This document shows positions 9,228-20,134 of a stretch of 64,000 nucleotides of DNA, piece by piece (the first letter of the stretch is position 1; each line of letters begins with the position of its first letter). The stretch comes from Pseudenterobacter timonensis (GTDB taxonomy: Bacteria > Pseudomonadota > Gammaproteobacteria > Enterobacterales > Enterobacteriaceae). The translations under genes and the position numbers were made by a program. Location: assembly GCF_900021175.1 (NCBI RefSeq), contig NZ_FCOP01000011.1, positions 992,001-1,056,000 on the forward strand. The letters are read 5' to 3'. The notes under the pieces are model-generated. The model ran no database searches. It worked only from the letters and a program-made list of their open reading frames with translations, and was not told the DNA's origin.

Positions 9228-9256
9228 TTGTAATGATTTTGTGAACATCCTATACT
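9228..9256 (+). promoter_or_regulatory. sdhCDAB-sucABCD promoter
   Basis: -35 TTGTAA (9228-9233), a 17-base spacer, and -10 TATACT (9251-9256). This gives a leader of about 165 bases before sdhC. The sequence closely resembles the known E. coli sdh promoter. Confidence 0.8.
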
Positions 9257-9341
9257 GCCGCCAGGTCTCCGGAACAACCTGCTAATCCCGAGCCACCCAG
9301 CGTTATATGTGTCGTATTTGCTTCTGAAAGGGAGTTTTAAC

Positions 9342-9374
9342 ATGACGCTTAGTTATAGAAAGGACGCTGCTTGA
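9342..9374 (+). CDS. Ten-residue leader ORF upstream of sdhC
   Basis: ATG ACG CTT AGT TAT AGA AAG GAC GCT GCT TGA encodes MTLSYRKDAA. An AAAGGGAG ribosome site precedes the ATG at normal spacing. It lies in the sdh mRNA leader, 53 bases before the sdhC ATG. I recall a similar short frame in E. coli, but cannot confirm it here. Whether it is translated or affects sdhC expression is unknown. Confidence 0.4.
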   Translation: MTLSYRKDAA

Positions 9375-9427
9375 CCCGCACGCAGACCGGAGGATGGAAT
9401 AATAAGAACAGCATGTGGGCGTTATTC

Positions 9428-9817
9428 ATGATAAGAAATGTGAAAAAACAAAGACCTGTCAATCTGGATCTGAAAACGATCCGGTTCCCTGTAACGGCAA
9501 TAGCGTCCATCCTCCACCGCGTTTCCGGTGTGATCACGTTTGTGGCGGTCGGTATTCTGCTGTGGTTACTGGGTACCAGTCTCTCCTCTCCGGAAGGCTT
9601 CCTTCAGGCTTCGGCCATCATGAACAGCTTCTTCGTCAAATTCATTATGTGGGGCATCCTCACCGCGCTGGCGTATCACGTCGTGGGCGGCATTCGTCAT
9701 ATGCTGATGGATTTCGGCTATCTGGAAGAGACCTTCGAGGCCGGGAAACGGTCCGCTAATCTTTCCTTTGTGTTGACTGTCGTGCTTTCAATTCTCGCAG
9801 GAGTTCTCGTATGGTAA
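9428..9817 (+). CDS. sdhC: Succinate dehydrogenase cytochrome b556 subunit
   Basis: SdhC is one of two membrane anchors of complex II; it binds haem b and ubiquinone. Starting at ATG 9428 ([11 protein letters not shown]) gives the usual 129 residues, although the frame is open upstream to 9371. Three membrane segments are evident. His84, the haem ligand in E. coli, lies in [10 protein letters not shown]. Ser27 and Arg31 of the quinone site are within [10 protein letters not shown]. Its 3' end overlaps sdhD by 7 bases. It is the first gene of an eight-gene TCA operon. Confidence 0.97.
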   Translation: MIRNVKKQRPVNLDLKTIRFPVTAIASILHRVSGVITFVAVGILLWLLGTSLSSPEGFLQASAIMNSFFVKFIMWGILTALAYHVVGGIRHMLMDFGYLEETFEAGKRSANLSFVLTVVLSILAGVLVW

Positions 9818-10158
9818 GCAACGCCTCCGCATTAGGACGCAACGGCGTACATGACTTCATTCTGGTCCGTGCTACCGCTATCGTTCTCACGCTCTACATC
9901 ATCTACATGGTCGGTTTTTTTGCCACCAGCGGCGAGCTGACGTGGGAAATCTGGACCGGCTTCTTCGGCTCCGCCTTCACCAAAGTGTTTACCCTGCTGG
10001 CGCTCTTTTCCATTCTGATCCACGCCTGGATTGGCATGTGGCAGGTACTGACCGATTACGTTAAACCGCTGGCGATTCGCCTGCCGTTACAGCTGATTAT
10101 CGTCGTGGCGCTGGTGGTTTACGTTATTTATGGATTTGTTGTGGTGTGGGGTGTGTGA
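9811..10158 (+). CDS. sdhD: Succinate dehydrogenase membrane anchor subunit
   Basis: The second membrane anchor of complex II, 115 residues with three hydrophobic helices. His71 (second haem ligand) and Asp82-Tyr83 (quinone site) are present in [17 protein letters not shown]. It overlaps sdhC by 7 bases, and its TGA overlaps the sdhA ATG by one base, so translation of the anchors and flavoprotein is coupled. Confidence 0.97.
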   Translation: MVSNASALGRNGVHDFILVRATAIVLTLYIIYMVGFFATSGELTWEIWTGFFGSAFTKVFTLLALFSILIHAWIGMWQVLTDYVKPLAIRLPLQLIIVVALVVYVIYGFVVVWGV

Positions 10159-11924
10159 TGAAACTGCCAGTCAGAGAATTTGATGCTGTTGTGATTGGTG
10201 CCGGTGGCGCAGGTATGCGCGCGGCGCTGCAAATTTCCCAGAGCGGCCAGACCTGTGCGCTGCTCTCAAAAGTTTTTCCAACCCGTTCCCACACCGTATC
10301 AGCGCAGGGCGGTATCACCGTTGCGCTCGGTAATACCCATGAAGATAACTGGGAATGGCATATGTACGACACCGTAAAAGGGTCGGACTATATCGGCGAC
10401 CAGGACGCCATTGAATATATGTGTAAGACCGGCCCGGAAGCGATTCTGGAGCTGGAACATATGGGCCTGCCGTTCTCCCGTCTGGACGATGGCCGCATCT
10501 ATCAGCGTCCGTTTGGCGGCCAGTCGAAAAACTTCGGCGGCGAGCAGGCGGCACGTACCGCGGCGGCGGCGGACCGTACCGGCCACGCCCTGCTGCACAC
10601 GCTTTACCAGCAGAACCTGAAAAACCACACCACCATCTTCTCCGAGTGGTACGCGCTGGATCTGGTGAAAAACCAGGATGGAGCCGTGGTCGGCTGTACG
10701 GCGCTCTGCATTGAAACCGGGGAAGTAGTTTACTTCAAAGCCCGTGCCACCGTGCTGGCGACCGGCGGCGCAGGCCGTATCTACCAGTCCACCACCAACG
10801 CGCATATCAACACCGGCGACGGCGTAGGCATGGCGATCCGCGCTGGCGTGCCTGTGCAGGATATGGAGATGTGGCAGTTCCACCCCACCGGCATCGCCGG
10901 CGCAGGCGTGCTGGTTACAGAAGGCTGCCGCGGGGAAGGCGGTTATCTGCTGAACAAACATGGCGAGCGCTTTATGGAGCGTTATGCCCCGAACGCGAAA
11001 GACCTGGCGGGTCGTGACGTGGTGGCGCGCTCCATCATGATCGAAATCCGTGAAGGTCGCGGCTGCGACGGCCCGTGGGGTCCGCACGCCAAGCTGAAGC
11101 TCGACCATCTGGGTAAAGAGGTGCTGGAATCCCGTCTGCCGGGCATTCTGGAACTCTCCCGTACCTTTGCGCACGTTGATCCGGTGAAGGAGCCGATCCC
11201 GGTTATCCCAACCTGTCACTACATGATGGGCGGTATTCCGACCAAAGTGACCGGCCAGGCGCTGACCGTTAACGCCGAAGGCGAAGATGTGGTGATCCCG
11301 GGGCTGTTTGCGGTGGGCGAAATCGCCTGCGTATCGGTACACGGCGCCAACCGTCTGGGCGGCAACTCGCTGCTTGACCTGGTGGTCTTTGGCCGCGCGG
11401 CGGGCCTGCACCTGCAGGAATCTATCGCCGAACAGGGCGCGCTTCGCGACGCGAGCGAATCAGATATCGAAGCCTCCCTGACGCGTCTCAACCGCTGGAA
11501 CAACAACCGTACCGGCGAAGATCCGGTTGTCATCCGCAAGGCGCTGCAGGAGTGCATGCAGCACAACTTCTCCGTATTCCGCGAAGGCGATGCGATGGCG
11601 AAAGGGCTGGAGCAGCTGAAGGTGATCCGCGAGCGTCTGAAGAATGCCCGCCTGGACGACACCTCCAGCGAATTTAACACCCAGCGCGTGGAGTGCCTTG
11701 AGCTGGATAACCTGATGGAAACCGCTTACGCCACCGCTGTATCCGCTAACTTCCGTACCGAAAGTCGTGGCGCCCATAGCCGCTTCGACTACCCGGATCG
11801 TGACGACGAAAACTGGCTGTGCCATTCCCTGTACCTGCCAGAGTCGGAGTCCATGACGCGTCGCAGCGTCAACATGGAGCCGAAACTGCGTCCGGCATTC
11901 CCGCCGAAGATTCGTACCTATTAA
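10158..11924 (+). CDS. sdhA: Succinate dehydrogenase flavoprotein subunit
   Basis: The catalytic subunit that oxidises succinate to fumarate on the cytoplasmic face of complex II. The 588 residues match E. coli. The FAD-binding motif [10 protein letters not shown] is at residues 11-20. His45 of [11 protein letters not shown] is the covalent FAD attachment site. The substrate-binding stretch [12 protein letters not shown] lies further on. The start at ATG 10158 overlaps the sdhD stop; a slightly longer frame from 10146 is not needed. Confidence 0.98.
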   Translation: MKLPVREFDAVVIGAGGAGMRAALQISQSGQTCALLSKVFPTRSHTVSAQGGITVALGNTHEDNWEWHMYDTVKGSDYIGDQDAIEYMCKTGPEAILELEHMGLPFSRLDDGRIYQRPFGGQSKNFGGEQAARTAAAADRTGHALLHTLYQQNLKNHTTIFSEWYALDLVKNQDGAVVGCTALCIETGEVVYFKARATVLATGGAGRIYQSTTNAHINTGDGVGMAIRAGVPVQDMEMWQFHPTGIAGAGVLVTEGCRGEGGYLLNKHGERFMERYAPNAKDLAGRDVVARSIMIEIREGRGCDGPWGPHAKLKLDHLGKEVLESRLPGILELSRTFAHVDPVKEPIPVIPTCHYMMGGIPTKVTGQALTVNAEGEDVVIPGLFAVGEIACVSVHGANRLGGNSLLDLVVFGRAAGLHLQESIAEQGALRDASESDIEASLTRLNRWNNNRTGEDPVVIRKALQECMQHNFSVFREGDAMAKGLEQLKVIRERLKNARLDDTSSEFNTQRVECLELDNLMETAYATAVSANFRTESRGAHSRFDYPDRDDENWLCHSLYLPESESMTRRSVNMEPKLRPAFPPKIRTY

Positions 11925-11939
11925 TGCGGAGACAGGATA

Positions 11940-12656
11940 ATGAAACTCGAATTTTCAGTTTATCGTTATAACCCGGATGTCGATGACGCTCCGCGTATGC
12001 AGGACTACACCTTGGAGGCGGAAGAGGGTCGCGACATGATGCTGCTGGATGCGCTGCTCCAGCTTAAAGAAAAAGATCCGTCGCTGTCGTTTCGTCGCTC
12101 CTGTCGTGAAGGGGTGTGCGGCTCTGACGGTCTGAACATGAACGGCAAAAACGGTCTGGCCTGTATCACGCCGATCTCCGCACTTCAGCGCCCCGGGCAG
12201 AAAATCGTCATTCGTCCGCTGCCGGGCCTGCCGGTGGTGCGCGATTTGGTGGTGGACATGGGGCAATTCTACGCACAATATGAGAAGATTAAGCCTTACT
12301 TATTGAATAATGGGCATAATCCACCTGCTCGTGAGCATTTACAGTCGCCTGAGCAGCGTGAAAAGCTGGACGGCCTGTACGAGTGTATTCTCTGTGCCTG
12401 CTGTTCCACCTCCTGCCCGTCGTTCTGGTGGAATCCGGACAAATTTATCGGCCCGGCGGGGCTGCTGGCGGCGTATCGCTTCCTGATCGACAGTCGCGAT
12501 ACCGAAACCGCCAACCGTCTGGATGGGTTGAGCGATGCTTTCAGCGTATTCCGCTGTCACAGCATCATGAACTGCGTCAGCGTATGTCCGAAAGGGCTGA
12601 ACCCGACGCGCGCCATCGGCCATATTAAGTCGATGTTGTTGCAGCGCAGTGCGTAA
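11940..12656 (+). CDS. sdhB: Succinate dehydrogenase iron-sulfur subunit
   Basis: Carries electrons from FAD to quinone through three clusters. The 238 residues match E. coli. The [2Fe-2S] ligands are in SCREGVCGSDGLNMNG with a later Cys. The [4Fe-4S] and [3Fe-4S] ligands are in CILCACCSTSCPS and CHSIMNCVSVCPKG. It follows sdhA by 15 bases. The next gene, sucA, comes after a 293-base gap that holds REP elements. Confidence 0.98.
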   Translation: MKLEFSVYRYNPDVDDAPRMQDYTLEAEEGRDMMLLDALLQLKEKDPSLSFRRSCREGVCGSDGLNMNGKNGLACITPISALQRPGQKIVIRPLPGLPVVRDLVVDMGQFYAQYEKIKPYLLNNGHNPPAREHLQSPEQREKLDGLYECILCACCSTSCPSFWWNPDKFIGPAGLLAAYRFLIDSRDTETANRLDGLSDAFSVFRCHSIMNCVSVCPKGLNPTRAIGHIKSMLLQRSA

Positions 12657-12664
12657 GTAACAAC

Positions 12665-12729
12665 GCCGGATGGCGCTGCGCTTATCCGGCCTACGTAACA
12701 GTAGGCCCGGTAAGCGTAGCGCCACCGGG
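12665..12729. repeat. Pair of REP elements between sdhB and sucA
   Basis: Two facing palindromic units: GCCGGATGGCGCTGCGCTTA... at 12665-12694 and GTAGGCCCGGTAAGCGTAGC... at 12701-12729. This is the layout of a bacterial interspersed mosaic element. Such elements commonly stabilise upstream mRNA or attenuate read-through. The remaining gap to 12949 may hold a sucA promoter; none is clear. Confidence 0.85.
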
Positions 12730-12949
12730 AAATAACAGGAAATCTTTAAAAACCGCTACATTGCAGTACCCGTAATCGAGGCGTTCAGGCAGCCAACGAA
12801 ATCGCAGCCGGAACGCAGAAGATTAATGGCAGTTTTTAAAGGTTCCTTCGCGGGCCAAAAAGAGCTCGCAGGTGAACCCCGGCACGTACACGTGTTGTGC
12901 GTGGTAGTTTCTACGGCGAAATAAGCATACAAATGCTTAAGGGATCACG

Positions 12950-15757
12950 ATGCAGAACAGCGCTTTGAAAGCCTGGATGGACTCTTCTTACCTCTCTGGA
13001 TCTAACCAGACCTGGATAGAACAGCTCTATGAAGACTTCTTAACCGATCCTGACTCGGTGGACGCAACCTGGCGTTCCATGTTCCAGCAGTTGCCTGGTA
13101 CGGGAGTCAAACCGGATCAATTCCATTCCAAAACGCGTGATTATTTCCGTCGCCTGGCGAAAGATGCTTCACGTTACTCTTCGGCGATTTCCGACCCTGA
13201 CACCAATGCGAAGCAGGTTAAAGTCCTGCAGCTTATCAACGCTTATCGCTTCCGCGGTCATCAGCATGCGAATCTCGATCCGCTGGGGCTGTGGAAACAG
13301 GAGCGTGTCGCCGATCTCGATCCCGCTTTTCACGATCTGACCGAGGCCGATTTCCAGGAGAGTTTCAACGTCGGTTCTTTCGCTATCGGCAAAGATACGA
13401 TGAAGCTGGGCGAGCTGATCGAAGCGCTCAAGCAAACCTACTGCGGTTCCATCGGCGCGGAATATATGCACATTACCTCCACGGAAGAGAAGCGCTGGAT
13501 CCAGCAGCGTATCGAGTCCGTGGCGGGCCATGCGAACTTCTCTGTAGATGAGAAGAAACGCTTCCTGAACGAACTGACCGCCGCCGAAGGGCTGGAGCGC
13601 TATCTCGGCGCCAAGTTCCCGGGCGCGAAACGCTTCTCGCTGGAAGGCGGCGACGCGTTAATCCCGATGTTAAAAGAGATGATCCGCCATGCGGGTAAGA
13701 GCGGCACCCGCGAAGTGGTGCTGGGCATGGCGCACCGTGGTCGTCTTAACGTGCTGGTTAACGTGCTGGGTAAAAAACCGCAGGATCTCTTTGATGAGTT
13801 TGCGGGCAAGCATAAAGAGCATCTCGGCACCGGCGACGTGAAGTACCATATGGGCTTCTCCTCCGATATCGAAACCGAGGGCGGCCTGGTTCACCTGGCG
13901 CTGGCGTTTAACCCGTCGCACCTGGAGATTGTCAGCCCGGTGGTGATGGGCTCCGTGCGCGCCCGTCTGGATCGTCTCGACGAGCCGAGCAGCAACAAGG
14001 TATTGCCGATCACCATTCACGGGGACGCGGCGGTCACCGGCCAGGGCGTGGTGCAGGAGACCCTGAACATGTCCAAAGCGCGGGGTTACGAGGTGGGCGG
14101 TACCGTTCGCATCGTTATCAACAACCAGGTGGGCTTCACGACTTCGAACCCGCTGGACGCGCGCTCCACCCCATACTGCACCGACATCGGCAAGATGGTG
14201 CAGGCGCCGATTTTCCACGTTAACGCGGATGATCCGGAAGCGGTGGCGTTTGTTACCCGCCTGGCGCTGGACTACCGTAACACCTTTAAGCGCGATGTGT
14301 TCATCGACCTCTTCTGCTATCGCCGTCACGGCCATAACGAAGCGGACGAGCCGAGTGCAACCCAGCCGCTGATGTATCAGAAAATCAAAAAACATCCGAC
14401 CCCGCGTAAAATCTACGCCGATCGTCTGGAAGGGGAGAAAGTGGCCTCGCTGGAAGATGCGACCGAAATGGTCAACCTCTACCGCGACGCGCTGGATGCG
14501 GGGGAATGCGTGGTGAAAGAGCTGCGCCCGATGAACATGCACTCCTTTACCTGGTCGCCGTACCTCAACCACGAGTGGGATGAGAGCTACCCGAACAAGG
14601 TCGAGATGAAGCGTCTGCAGGAGCTGGCGAAGCGTATCAGCACCGTGCCGGAAGCGATCGAGATGCAGTCCCGCGTGGCGAAAATCTACGGCGACCGCCA
14701 GGCGATGGCGGCAGGCGATAAGCTTTTCGACTGGGGCGGCGCGGAAACGCTGGCCTACGCCACGCTGGTTGACGAAGGCATCCCGGTGCGTCTGTCCGGG
14801 GAAGATGCGGGCCGTGGTACTTTCTTCCACCGTCACGCGGTGGTTCACAACCAGGCGAACGGTTCTACCTACACCCCGCTGCAGCACATCCACAACGGTC
14901 AGGGCCAGTTTAAGGTCTGGGACTCCGTGCTCTCTGAAGAGGCGGTGCTGGCCTTTGAATATGGTTACGCCACGGCGGAACCCCGCACCCTGACCATCTG
15001 GGAAGCGCAGTTCGGCGACTTCGCCAACGGCGCGCAGGTGGTCATCGACCAGTTCATCTCCTCTGGCGAGCAGAAGTGGGGCCGTATGTGCGGTCTGGTA
15101 ATGCTGCTGCCGCACGGCTACGAAGGACAAGGGCCGGAACACTCCTCCGCCCGTCTGGAGCGTTATCTGCAGCTCTGCGCCGAGCAGAACATGCAGGTCT
15201 GCGTGCCGTCCACCCCGGCTCAGGTTTACCATATGCTGCGTCGTCAGGCGCTGCGCGGTATGCGTCGTCCGCTGGTGGTCATGTCGCCGAAATCGCTGCT
15301 GCGCCATCCGCTGGCGGTCTCCAGCCTGGATGAACTGGCGAACGGTACCTTCCTGCCAGCCATCGGCGAGATTGATGAACTGGATCCGCAGGGCGTTAAG
15401 CGTGTGGTGATGTGTTCTGGTAAGGTTTATTACGACCTGCTGGAACAGCGCCGTAAGAACGATCAGAAAGATGTCGCCATCGTGCGTATCGAACAGCTTT
15501 ATCCGTTCCCGCATCAGGCGATGCAGGAAGTGCTGAAACAGTATGCTCACGTACATGATTTTGTCTGGTGCCAGGAAGAGCCGCTCAACCAGGGCGCATG
15601 GTACTGTAGCCAGCATCATTTCCGTGAAGTGATTCCATTTGGGTCAGCCCTGCGTTATGCAGGTCGCCCGGCCTCCGCCTCTCCGGCGGTAGGGTATATG
15701 TCCGTTCACCAGCAGCAGCAGCAGGATCTGGTGAATGACGCGCTGAACGTCGATTAA
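12950..15757 (+). CDS. sucA: 2-oxoglutarate dehydrogenase E1 component
   Basis: A thiamine-diphosphate enzyme that decarboxylates 2-oxoglutarate and passes the succinyl group to SucB. The 935 residues compare with 933 in E. coli. Visible stretches include [17 protein letters not shown] and [16 protein letters not shown], and the ThDP-binding [17 protein letters not shown]. The N-terminus ([20 protein letters not shown]) matches the E2-binding segment. A long open frame on the opposite strand across this gene is a composition effect. It is followed by sucB after 14 bases. Confidence 0.98.
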   Translation: MQNSALKAWMDSSYLSGSNQTWIEQLYEDFLTDPDSVDATWRSMFQQLPGTGVKPDQFHSKTRDYFRRLAKDASRYSSAISDPDTNAKQVKVLQLINAYRFRGHQHANLDPLGLWKQERVADLDPAFHDLTEADFQESFNVGSFAIGKDTMKLGELIEALKQTYCGSIGAEYMHITSTEEKRWIQQRIESVAGHANFSVDEKKRFLNELTAAEGLERYLGAKFPGAKRFSLEGGDALIPMLKEMIRHAGKSGTREVVLGMAHRGRLNVLVNVLGKKPQDLFDEFAGKHKEHLGTGDVKYHMGFSSDIETEGGLVHLALAFNPSHLEIVSPVVMGSVRARLDRLDEPSSNKVLPITIHGDAAVTGQGVVQETLNMSKARGYEVGGTVRIVINNQVGFTTSNPLDARSTPYCTDIGKMVQAPIFHVNADDPEAVAFVTRLALDYRNTFKRDVFIDLFCYRRHGHNEADEPSATQPLMYQKIKKHPTPRKIYADRLEGEKVASLEDATEMVNLYRDALDAGECVVKELRPMNMHSFTWSPYLNHEWDESYPNKVEMKRLQELAKRISTVPEAIEMQSRVAKIYGDRQAMAAGDKLFDWGGAETLAYATLVDEGIPVRLSGEDAGRGTFFHRHAVVHNQANGSTYTPLQHIHNGQGQFKVWDSVLSEEAVLAFEYGYATAEPRTLTIWEAQFGDFANGAQVVIDQFISSGEQKWGRMCGLVMLLPHGYEGQGPEHSSARLERYLQLCAEQNMQVCVPSTPAQVYHMLRRQALRGMRRPLVVMSPKSLLRHPLAVSSLDELANGTFLPAIGEIDELDPQGVKRVVMCSGKVYYDLLEQRRKNDQKDVAIVRIEQLYPFPHQAMQEVLKQYAHVHDFVWCQEEPLNQGAWYCSQHHFREVIPFGSALRYAGRPASASPAVGYMSVHQQQQQDLVNDALNVD

Positions 15758-15771
15758 TTAAAGGATACATA

Positions 15772-16998
15772 ATGAGTAGCGTAGATATTCTTGTTCCCGA
15801 CCTGCCTGAGTCCGTAGCGGACGCCACCGTCGCCACCTGGCATAAAAAACCGGGCGACGCGGTAACCCGTGACGAAGTGCTGGTAGAAATCGAAACTGAC
15901 AAAGTGGTACTGGAAGTACCGGCGTCGGCGGATGGTATTCTGGATGCGGTGCTGGAAGATGAAGGCACCACCGTCACCTCTCGTCAGATTCTGGGCCGCC
16001 TGCGTGAAGGCAACAGCGCCGGTAAAGAGTCCAGTGCAAAATCGGAAGAGAAAGCGTCCACCCCGGCGCAGCGCCAGCAGGCCTCTCTCGAAGAGCAAAA
16101 CAACGATGCCCTCAGCCCGGCGATCCGTCGCCTGCTGGCTGAGCACAGCCTCGATCCGGCGGCCATTAAAGGCACCGGCGTTGGCGGCCGCCTGACCCGC
16201 GAAGATATCGATAAGCATCTGGCGAAAGCGCCGGCGAATGCTAAAGAAGAAGCCAAAGCGCCGGAAGCTGCGCCAGCCGCTCAGCCGCAGCTTGGCGCAC
16301 GCAGCGAAAAACGCGTGCCGATGACTCGTCTGCGCAAGCGCGTGGCCGAGCGTCTGCTGGAGGCGAAAAACTCCACCGCGATGCTGACCACCTTCAACGA
16401 AGTCAACATGAAGCCGATCATGGATCTGCGTAAGCAGTACGGTGAAGCGTTTGAAAAACGCCACGGCATCCGTCTGGGCTTTATGTCCTTCTACGTGAAG
16501 GCGGTGGTAGAAGCGCTGAAGCGCTATCCGGAAGTTAACGCCTCTATCGACGGCGACGACGTGGTTTACCACAACTATTTCGACGTCAGCATGGCGGTAT
16601 CGACGCCACGTGGCCTGGTGACCCCGGTTCTGCGTGATGTGGATACGCTGGGCATGGCTGATATCGAGAAGAAGATCAAAGAGCTGGCGGTGAAAGGGCG
16701 CGACGGTAAGCTGACCGTTGAAGACCTGACCGGCGGTAACTTCACCATCACCAACGGCGGTGTATTCGGTTCGCTGATGTCCACCCCGATCATCAACCCG
16801 CCGCAGAGCGCGATCCTGGGCATGCACGCCATTAAAGATCGTCCGATGGCGGTAGACGGTAAAGTGGAGATCCTGCCGATGATGTACCTGGCGCTCTCCT
16901 ACGATCACCGTCTGATCGATGGTCGCGAGTCCGTGGGCTTCCTGGTCGCCATTAAAGAGCTGCTGGAAGATCCAACGCGTCTGCTGCTGGACGTCTAG
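15772..16998 (+). CDS. sucB: 2-oxoglutarate dehydrogenase E2, dihydrolipoyl succinyltransferase
   Basis: The core of the 2-oxoglutarate dehydrogenase complex. Domains in order: a lipoyl domain at residues 1-80 with lipoylated Lys44 in [11 protein letters not shown]; a linker; a peripheral-subunit-binding domain around 112-146 ([16 protein letters not shown]); an Ala/Pro/Lys-rich linker; and the catalytic domain with [10 protein letters not shown] (His379, Asp383). The 408 residues are three longer than E. coli, with the difference in the second linker. Confidence 0.98.
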   Translation: MSSVDILVPDLPESVADATVATWHKKPGDAVTRDEVLVEIETDKVVLEVPASADGILDAVLEDEGTTVTSRQILGRLREGNSAGKESSAKSEEKASTPAQRQQASLEEQNNDALSPAIRRLLAEHSLDPAAIKGTGVGGRLTREDIDKHLAKAPANAKEEAKAPEAAPAAQPQLGARSEKRVPMTRLRKRVAERLLEAKNSTAMLTTFNEVNMKPIMDLRKQYGEAFEKRHGIRLGFMSFYVKAVVEALKRYPEVNASIDGDDVVYHNYFDVSMAVSTPRGLVTPVLRDVDTLGMADIEKKIKELAVKGRDGKLTVEDLTGGNFTITNGGVFGSLMSTPIINPPQSAILGMHAIKDRPMAVDGKVEILPMMYLALSYDHRLIDGRESVGFLVAIKELLEDPTRLLLDV

Positions 16999-17021
16999 TT
17001 ACTTTTAAGCATCACCTGCCC

Positions 17022-17053
17022 TGTAGGCCGGATAAGCGTAGCGCCGTCCGGCA
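17022..17053. repeat. REP element between sucB and sucC
   Basis: A palindromic unit beginning TGTAGGCCGGATAAGCGTAG and ending GTCCGGCA. It lies in the 117-base sucB-sucC gap and could modulate mRNA stability within the operon. Confidence 0.85.
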
Positions 17054-17115
17054 CACAGACCGCGCCGGTCTACAGGTTTGAAGATAACGATTACCCTGAA
17101 GGATGGATAGAACAC

Positions 17116-18282
17116 ATGAACTTACATGAATATCAGGCCAAACAGCTGTTTGCCCGGTATGGCTTACCGGCTCCGGTGGGTTATGCCTGTACTACCCCGC
17201 GTGAAGCAGAAGAAGCCGCATCTAAAATCGGTTCCGGCCCGTGGGTAGTTAAATGTCAGGTTCACGCTGGTGGCCGTGGCAAAGCGGGCGGTGTGAAGGT
17301 TGTTAAGAGCAAGGAAGAGATTCGCGCGTTTGCTGAGCACTGGCTCGGCAAGCGTCTGGTAACTTACCAGACAGATGCGAACGGCCAGCCTGTAAACCAG
17401 ATCCTGGTGGAAGCGGCGACCGATATCGCGAAAGAGTTGTACCTCGGCGCAGTAGTCGACCGTAGCTCCCGTCGCGTGGTGTTCATGGCGTCTACCGAAG
17501 GCGGCGTGGAGATTGAAAAAGTGGCGGAAGAGACCCCGCACCTGATCCACAAAGTGGCTATCGATCCGCTGGCGGGCCCGATGCCGTACCAGGGTCGTGA
17601 GCTGGCGTTCAAACTGGGCCTGGAAGGCAAACTGGTTCAGCAGTTCACCAAGATCTTTATGGGCCTGGCGACCATCTTCCTGGAGCGCGACCTGGCGCTG
17701 ATCGAGATCAACCCGCTGGTGATCACCTCCCAGGGCGATCTGATCTGCCTCGATGGCAAGCTGGGCGCTGACGGCAACGCGTTGTTCCGCCAGCCGGATC
17801 TGCGCGAAATGCGCGACCAGTCGCAGGAAGATCCGCGTGAAGCGCAGGCTGCACAGTGGGAGCTGAACTACGTGGCGCTGGATGGCAACATCGGCTGCAT
17901 GGTTAACGGCGCGGGCCTGGCGATGGGCACCATGGACATCGTTAAGCTGCACGGCGGCGAGCCGGCGAACTTCCTCGACGTGGGCGGCGGCGCGACCAAA
18001 GAGCGCGTGACCGAAGCGTTTAAAATCATCCTCTCCGACGATAACGTGAAAGCCGTTCTGGTGAACATCTTCGGCGGCATCGTCCGTTGCGATCTGATTG
18101 CTGACGGTATCATCGGCGCGGTGGAAGAGGTGGGCGTTAACGTTCCGGTTGTTGTTCGTCTGGAAGGGAACAACGCGGAACTCGGCGCGAAGAAACTGGC
18201 TGACAGCGGCCTGAATATTATTGCAGCGAAAAGTCTGACGGATGCAGCTCAGCAGGTTGTTGCCGCAGTGGAGGGGAAATAA
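17116..18282 (+). CDS. sucC: Succinyl-CoA synthetase beta subunit
   Basis: Together with SucD it converts succinyl-CoA to succinate, making ATP or GTP. The 388 residues match E. coli. The N-terminal ATP-grasp domain starts [20 protein letters not shown] and contains [16 protein letters not shown]. The C-terminal domain holds [11 protein letters not shown]. Its stop overlaps the sucD start (TAATG), giving coupled 1:1 synthesis. Confidence 0.98.
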   Translation: MNLHEYQAKQLFARYGLPAPVGYACTTPREAEEAASKIGSGPWVVKCQVHAGGRGKAGGVKVVKSKEEIRAFAEHWLGKRLVTYQTDANGQPVNQILVEAATDIAKELYLGAVVDRSSRRVVFMASTEGGVEIEKVAEETPHLIHKVAIDPLAGPMPYQGRELAFKLGLEGKLVQQFTKIFMGLATIFLERDLALIEINPLVITSQGDLICLDGKLGADGNALFRQPDLREMRDQSQEDPREAQAAQWELNYVALDGNIGCMVNGAGLAMGTMDIVKLHGGEPANFLDVGGGATKERVTEAFKIILSDDNVKAVLVNIFGGIVRCDLIADGIIGAVEEVGVNVPVVVRLEGNNAELGAKKLADSGLNIIAAKSLTDAAQQVVAAVEGK

Positions 18283-19151
18283 TGTCCGTTTTAATTAATA
18301 AAGATACCAAGGTTATCTGCCAGGGCTTCACCGGTAGCCAGGGGACTTTCCACTCCGAACAGGCGATCGCTTACGGTACGCAGATGGTTGGCGGCGTAAC
18401 GCCGGGCAAAGGCGGCACCACCCATCTGGGCCTGCCGGTGTTCAACACCGTGCGTGAAGCTGTAGAAGCAACGGGCGCAACCGCGACCGTTATCTACGTT
18501 CCGGCACCGTTCTGCAAAGACTCCATCCTGGAAGCGATCGATGCAGGTATTAAGCTCATCATCACCATCACCGAAGGTATCCCGACGCTGGATATGCTGA
18601 CCGTGAAGGTGAAGCTGGACGAAGCGGGCGTGCGCATGATCGGGCCGAACTGCCCGGGCGTGATCACCCCAGGCGAGTGCAAAATCGGCATCATGCCGGG
18701 CCATATTCATAAGCCGGGCAAAGTGGGCATCGTCTCCCGTTCTGGTACCCTAACCTATGAAGCGGTCAAGCAGACCACCGATTACGGCTTCGGCCAGTCC
18801 ACCTGCGTGGGTATCGGCGGCGACCCGATCCCGGGCTCTAACTTCATCGACATCCTGAAGCTGTTCCAGGAAGATCCGCAGACCGAAGCGATCGTGATGA
18901 TCGGTGAGATCGGCGGCAGCGCGGAAGAAGAAGCGGCTGCTTACATCAAAGATCACGTCACCAAGCCGGTTGTCGGTTACATCGCGGGCGTCACCGCGCC
19001 GAAAGGCAAGCGTATGGGCCACGCCGGAGCAATCATCGCGGGCGGTAAAGGTACGGCGGATGAGAAATTCGCCGCGCTGGAAGCCGCTGGCGTGAAAACC
19101 GTTCGCAGCCTGGCCGATATCGGCGAAGCGCTGAAAGCTGTCATTAAGTAA
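18282..19151 (+). CDS. sucD: Succinyl-CoA synthetase alpha subunit
   Basis: Carries the CoA-binding site and the phosphorylated histidine. The 289 residues begin [20 protein letters not shown] (CoA-binding Rossmann fold). His247 in [13 protein letters not shown] is the phospho-histidine. It is the last gene of the sdh-suc operon. Its 3' untranslated region has the features expected for the SdhX small RNA. Confidence 0.98.
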   Translation: MSVLINKDTKVICQGFTGSQGTFHSEQAIAYGTQMVGGVTPGKGGTTHLGLPVFNTVREAVEATGATATVIYVPAPFCKDSILEAIDAGIKLIITITEGIPTLDMLTVKVKLDEAGVRMIGPNCPGVITPGECKIGIMPGHIHKPGKVGIVSRSGTLTYEAVKQTTDYGFGQSTCVGIGGDPIPGSNFIDILKLFQEDPQTEAIVMIGEIGGSAEEEAAAYIKDHVTKPVVGYIAGVTAPKGKRMGHAGAIIAGGKGTADEKFAALEAAGVKTVRSLADIGEALKAVIK

Positions 19152-19238
19152 ATCCTCTCTGCTCCCTTTGCGGGGAGCTTTGGAATAATAAGTGTCCATT
19201 TTCGACATGGTTGGCCGCTGAAAAGCGGCCTTTTTTTT
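19152..19238 (+). ncRNA. sdhX: Candidate SdhX (RybD) small RNA from the sucD 3' UTR
   Basis: In E. coli the Hfq-binding RNA SdhX is processed from the 3' end of the sdh-suc mRNA. Here the same place has a stem GCTCCC / GGGAGC (19161-19177), a single-stranded stretch, then a terminator hairpin with T8, the usual 3' end of an Hfq RNA. The 5' end is not defined from sequence. Identity rests on position and architecture. Confidence 0.55.
19213..19238 (+). terminator. Terminator of the sdh-suc operon
   Basis: GGCCGCT-GAAA-AGCGGCC followed by T8. The end of the T run forms part of the mngR stop codon on the other strand, so the two transcription units touch. Confidence 0.92.
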
Positions 19239-19953
19239 ATTGCCTGCGTTTCGCCACCAGGGTGAATTTATAGTCGTCGCTATTGAACACGTTACGGCTG
19301 TACTCGAATACCTGCCCGTCCTTCAGAAATCCTCTTGAGACTTTTTCCAGCACCGGTTTTCCCGGCTCCAGGGCCAGCGCGGCGACAGCTTCTTCAGACG
19401 GCATAACCGGCGAAAGCTCCTGCTCGCTACGATCGATGATCATCTTCTTCATCTGCTCGATGTAGCGGTATTTCGAGTTCTCCATTACCTCCCAGGTCAG
19501 ATCGCCGAAGAGCGCCAGCGGCATCCAGGTCTCCTCCAGGTTGACCGGCTTTTGCTTAATAAAGCGCACCCGCTTAACGTGCCAGACCTTGTCATGAGCG
19601 GCTATCTGCAACTTTTCCGCCAGCCACGGCTCCGCCTGGATCACCTCGAAGACTTTCACATCGCTATGGCTGTCAATATTACGGTTAGCCAGTTTTTCAT
19701 AAAAACCGGTGAGCTGATAAATATCGTAATTAACGCGCTCCTCTTTTACATAAGAGCCGCTGCCCTGGATACTTTCGATGATCCCTTCTTCAGTCAGCAG
19801 CTTTAGCGCCTGCCTGACGGTGACGCGGCTGACGCCAAAAGAGGCCTGTAGGGTCGACTCGGTGGGCAGCGCATCGCCGGGCTTCAGCGTTGCACAACGA
19901 ATCTCTTCGCGCAGCGCGTCGGCAATCTGCCGGTACATCGGTTTCCTGCTCAT
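19237..19953 (-). CDS. mngR: GntR-family repressor of mannosyl-D-glycerate use
   Basis: A 238-residue HutC-type GntR regulator. The N-terminal winged helix (residues 5-70) contains PTESTLQASFGVSRVTVRQA. The C-terminal UTRA effector domain includes VNYDIYQLTGFYEKL and FEYSRNVFNSDDYKFTLVA. It is divergent from mngAB, which it is expected to repress until mannosyl-D-glycerate is present. Its stop lies in the sdh-suc terminator. Similarity to E. coli MngR is clear but lower than for neighbouring housekeeping genes. Confidence 0.93.
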   Translation of the reverse strand: MSRKPMYRQIADALREEIRCATLKPGDALPTESTLQASFGVSRVTVRQALKLLTEEGIIESIQGSGSYVKEERVNYDIYQLTGFYEKLANRNIDSHSDVKVFEVIQAEPWLAEKLQIAAHDKVWHVKRVRFIKQKPVNLEETWMPLALFGDLTWEVMENSKYRYIEQMKKMIIDRSEQELSPVMPSEEAVAALALEPGKPVLEKVSRGFLKDGQVFEYSRNVFNSDDYKFTLVAKRRQ

Positions 19954-20027
19954 AATTTCCGTTTTTGTATGAATTAACTAATACCATTTCCCTGAATTAT
20001 GCCTTTATCCGGCATATTGTAAACAAT

Positions 20028-20071
20028 ACAAAATTAATACAAATATTGCTATTTAGGTGAAAGTGATCACA
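20028..20071. promoter_or_regulatory. mngR-mngA control region: palindrome and CRP-like site
   Basis: TGTA-AACAA-TACA (20028-20040), followed by a further ATACAAA repeat, is a candidate MngR operator. GGTGA-AAGTGA-TCACA (20056-20071) matches the CRP core. Together they fit a catabolite-controlled, substrate-induced operon. The MngR site is inferred from symmetry only. Confidence 0.45.
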
Positions 20072-20134
20072 TAAAGGTATTATATTCTCAGGCACAATCC
20101 GCCCGACATTACCTATCATTCTGTGAGGATCATG

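Noticed and set aside
9371-9427. Longer sdhC start adding 19 residues
   Set aside because: The extension lies in the leader and has no similarity; ATG 9428 gives the standard 129-residue protein.
10299-11411. A 370-codon open frame antisense to sdhA
   Set aside because: Same effect of codon bias; the product is His/Arg/Gln-rich with no family resemblance.
13670-15619. A 649-codon open frame antisense to sucA
   Set aside because: SucA is certain on the other strand. Long antisense frames arise from its codon use. There is no ribosome site or recognisable domain.
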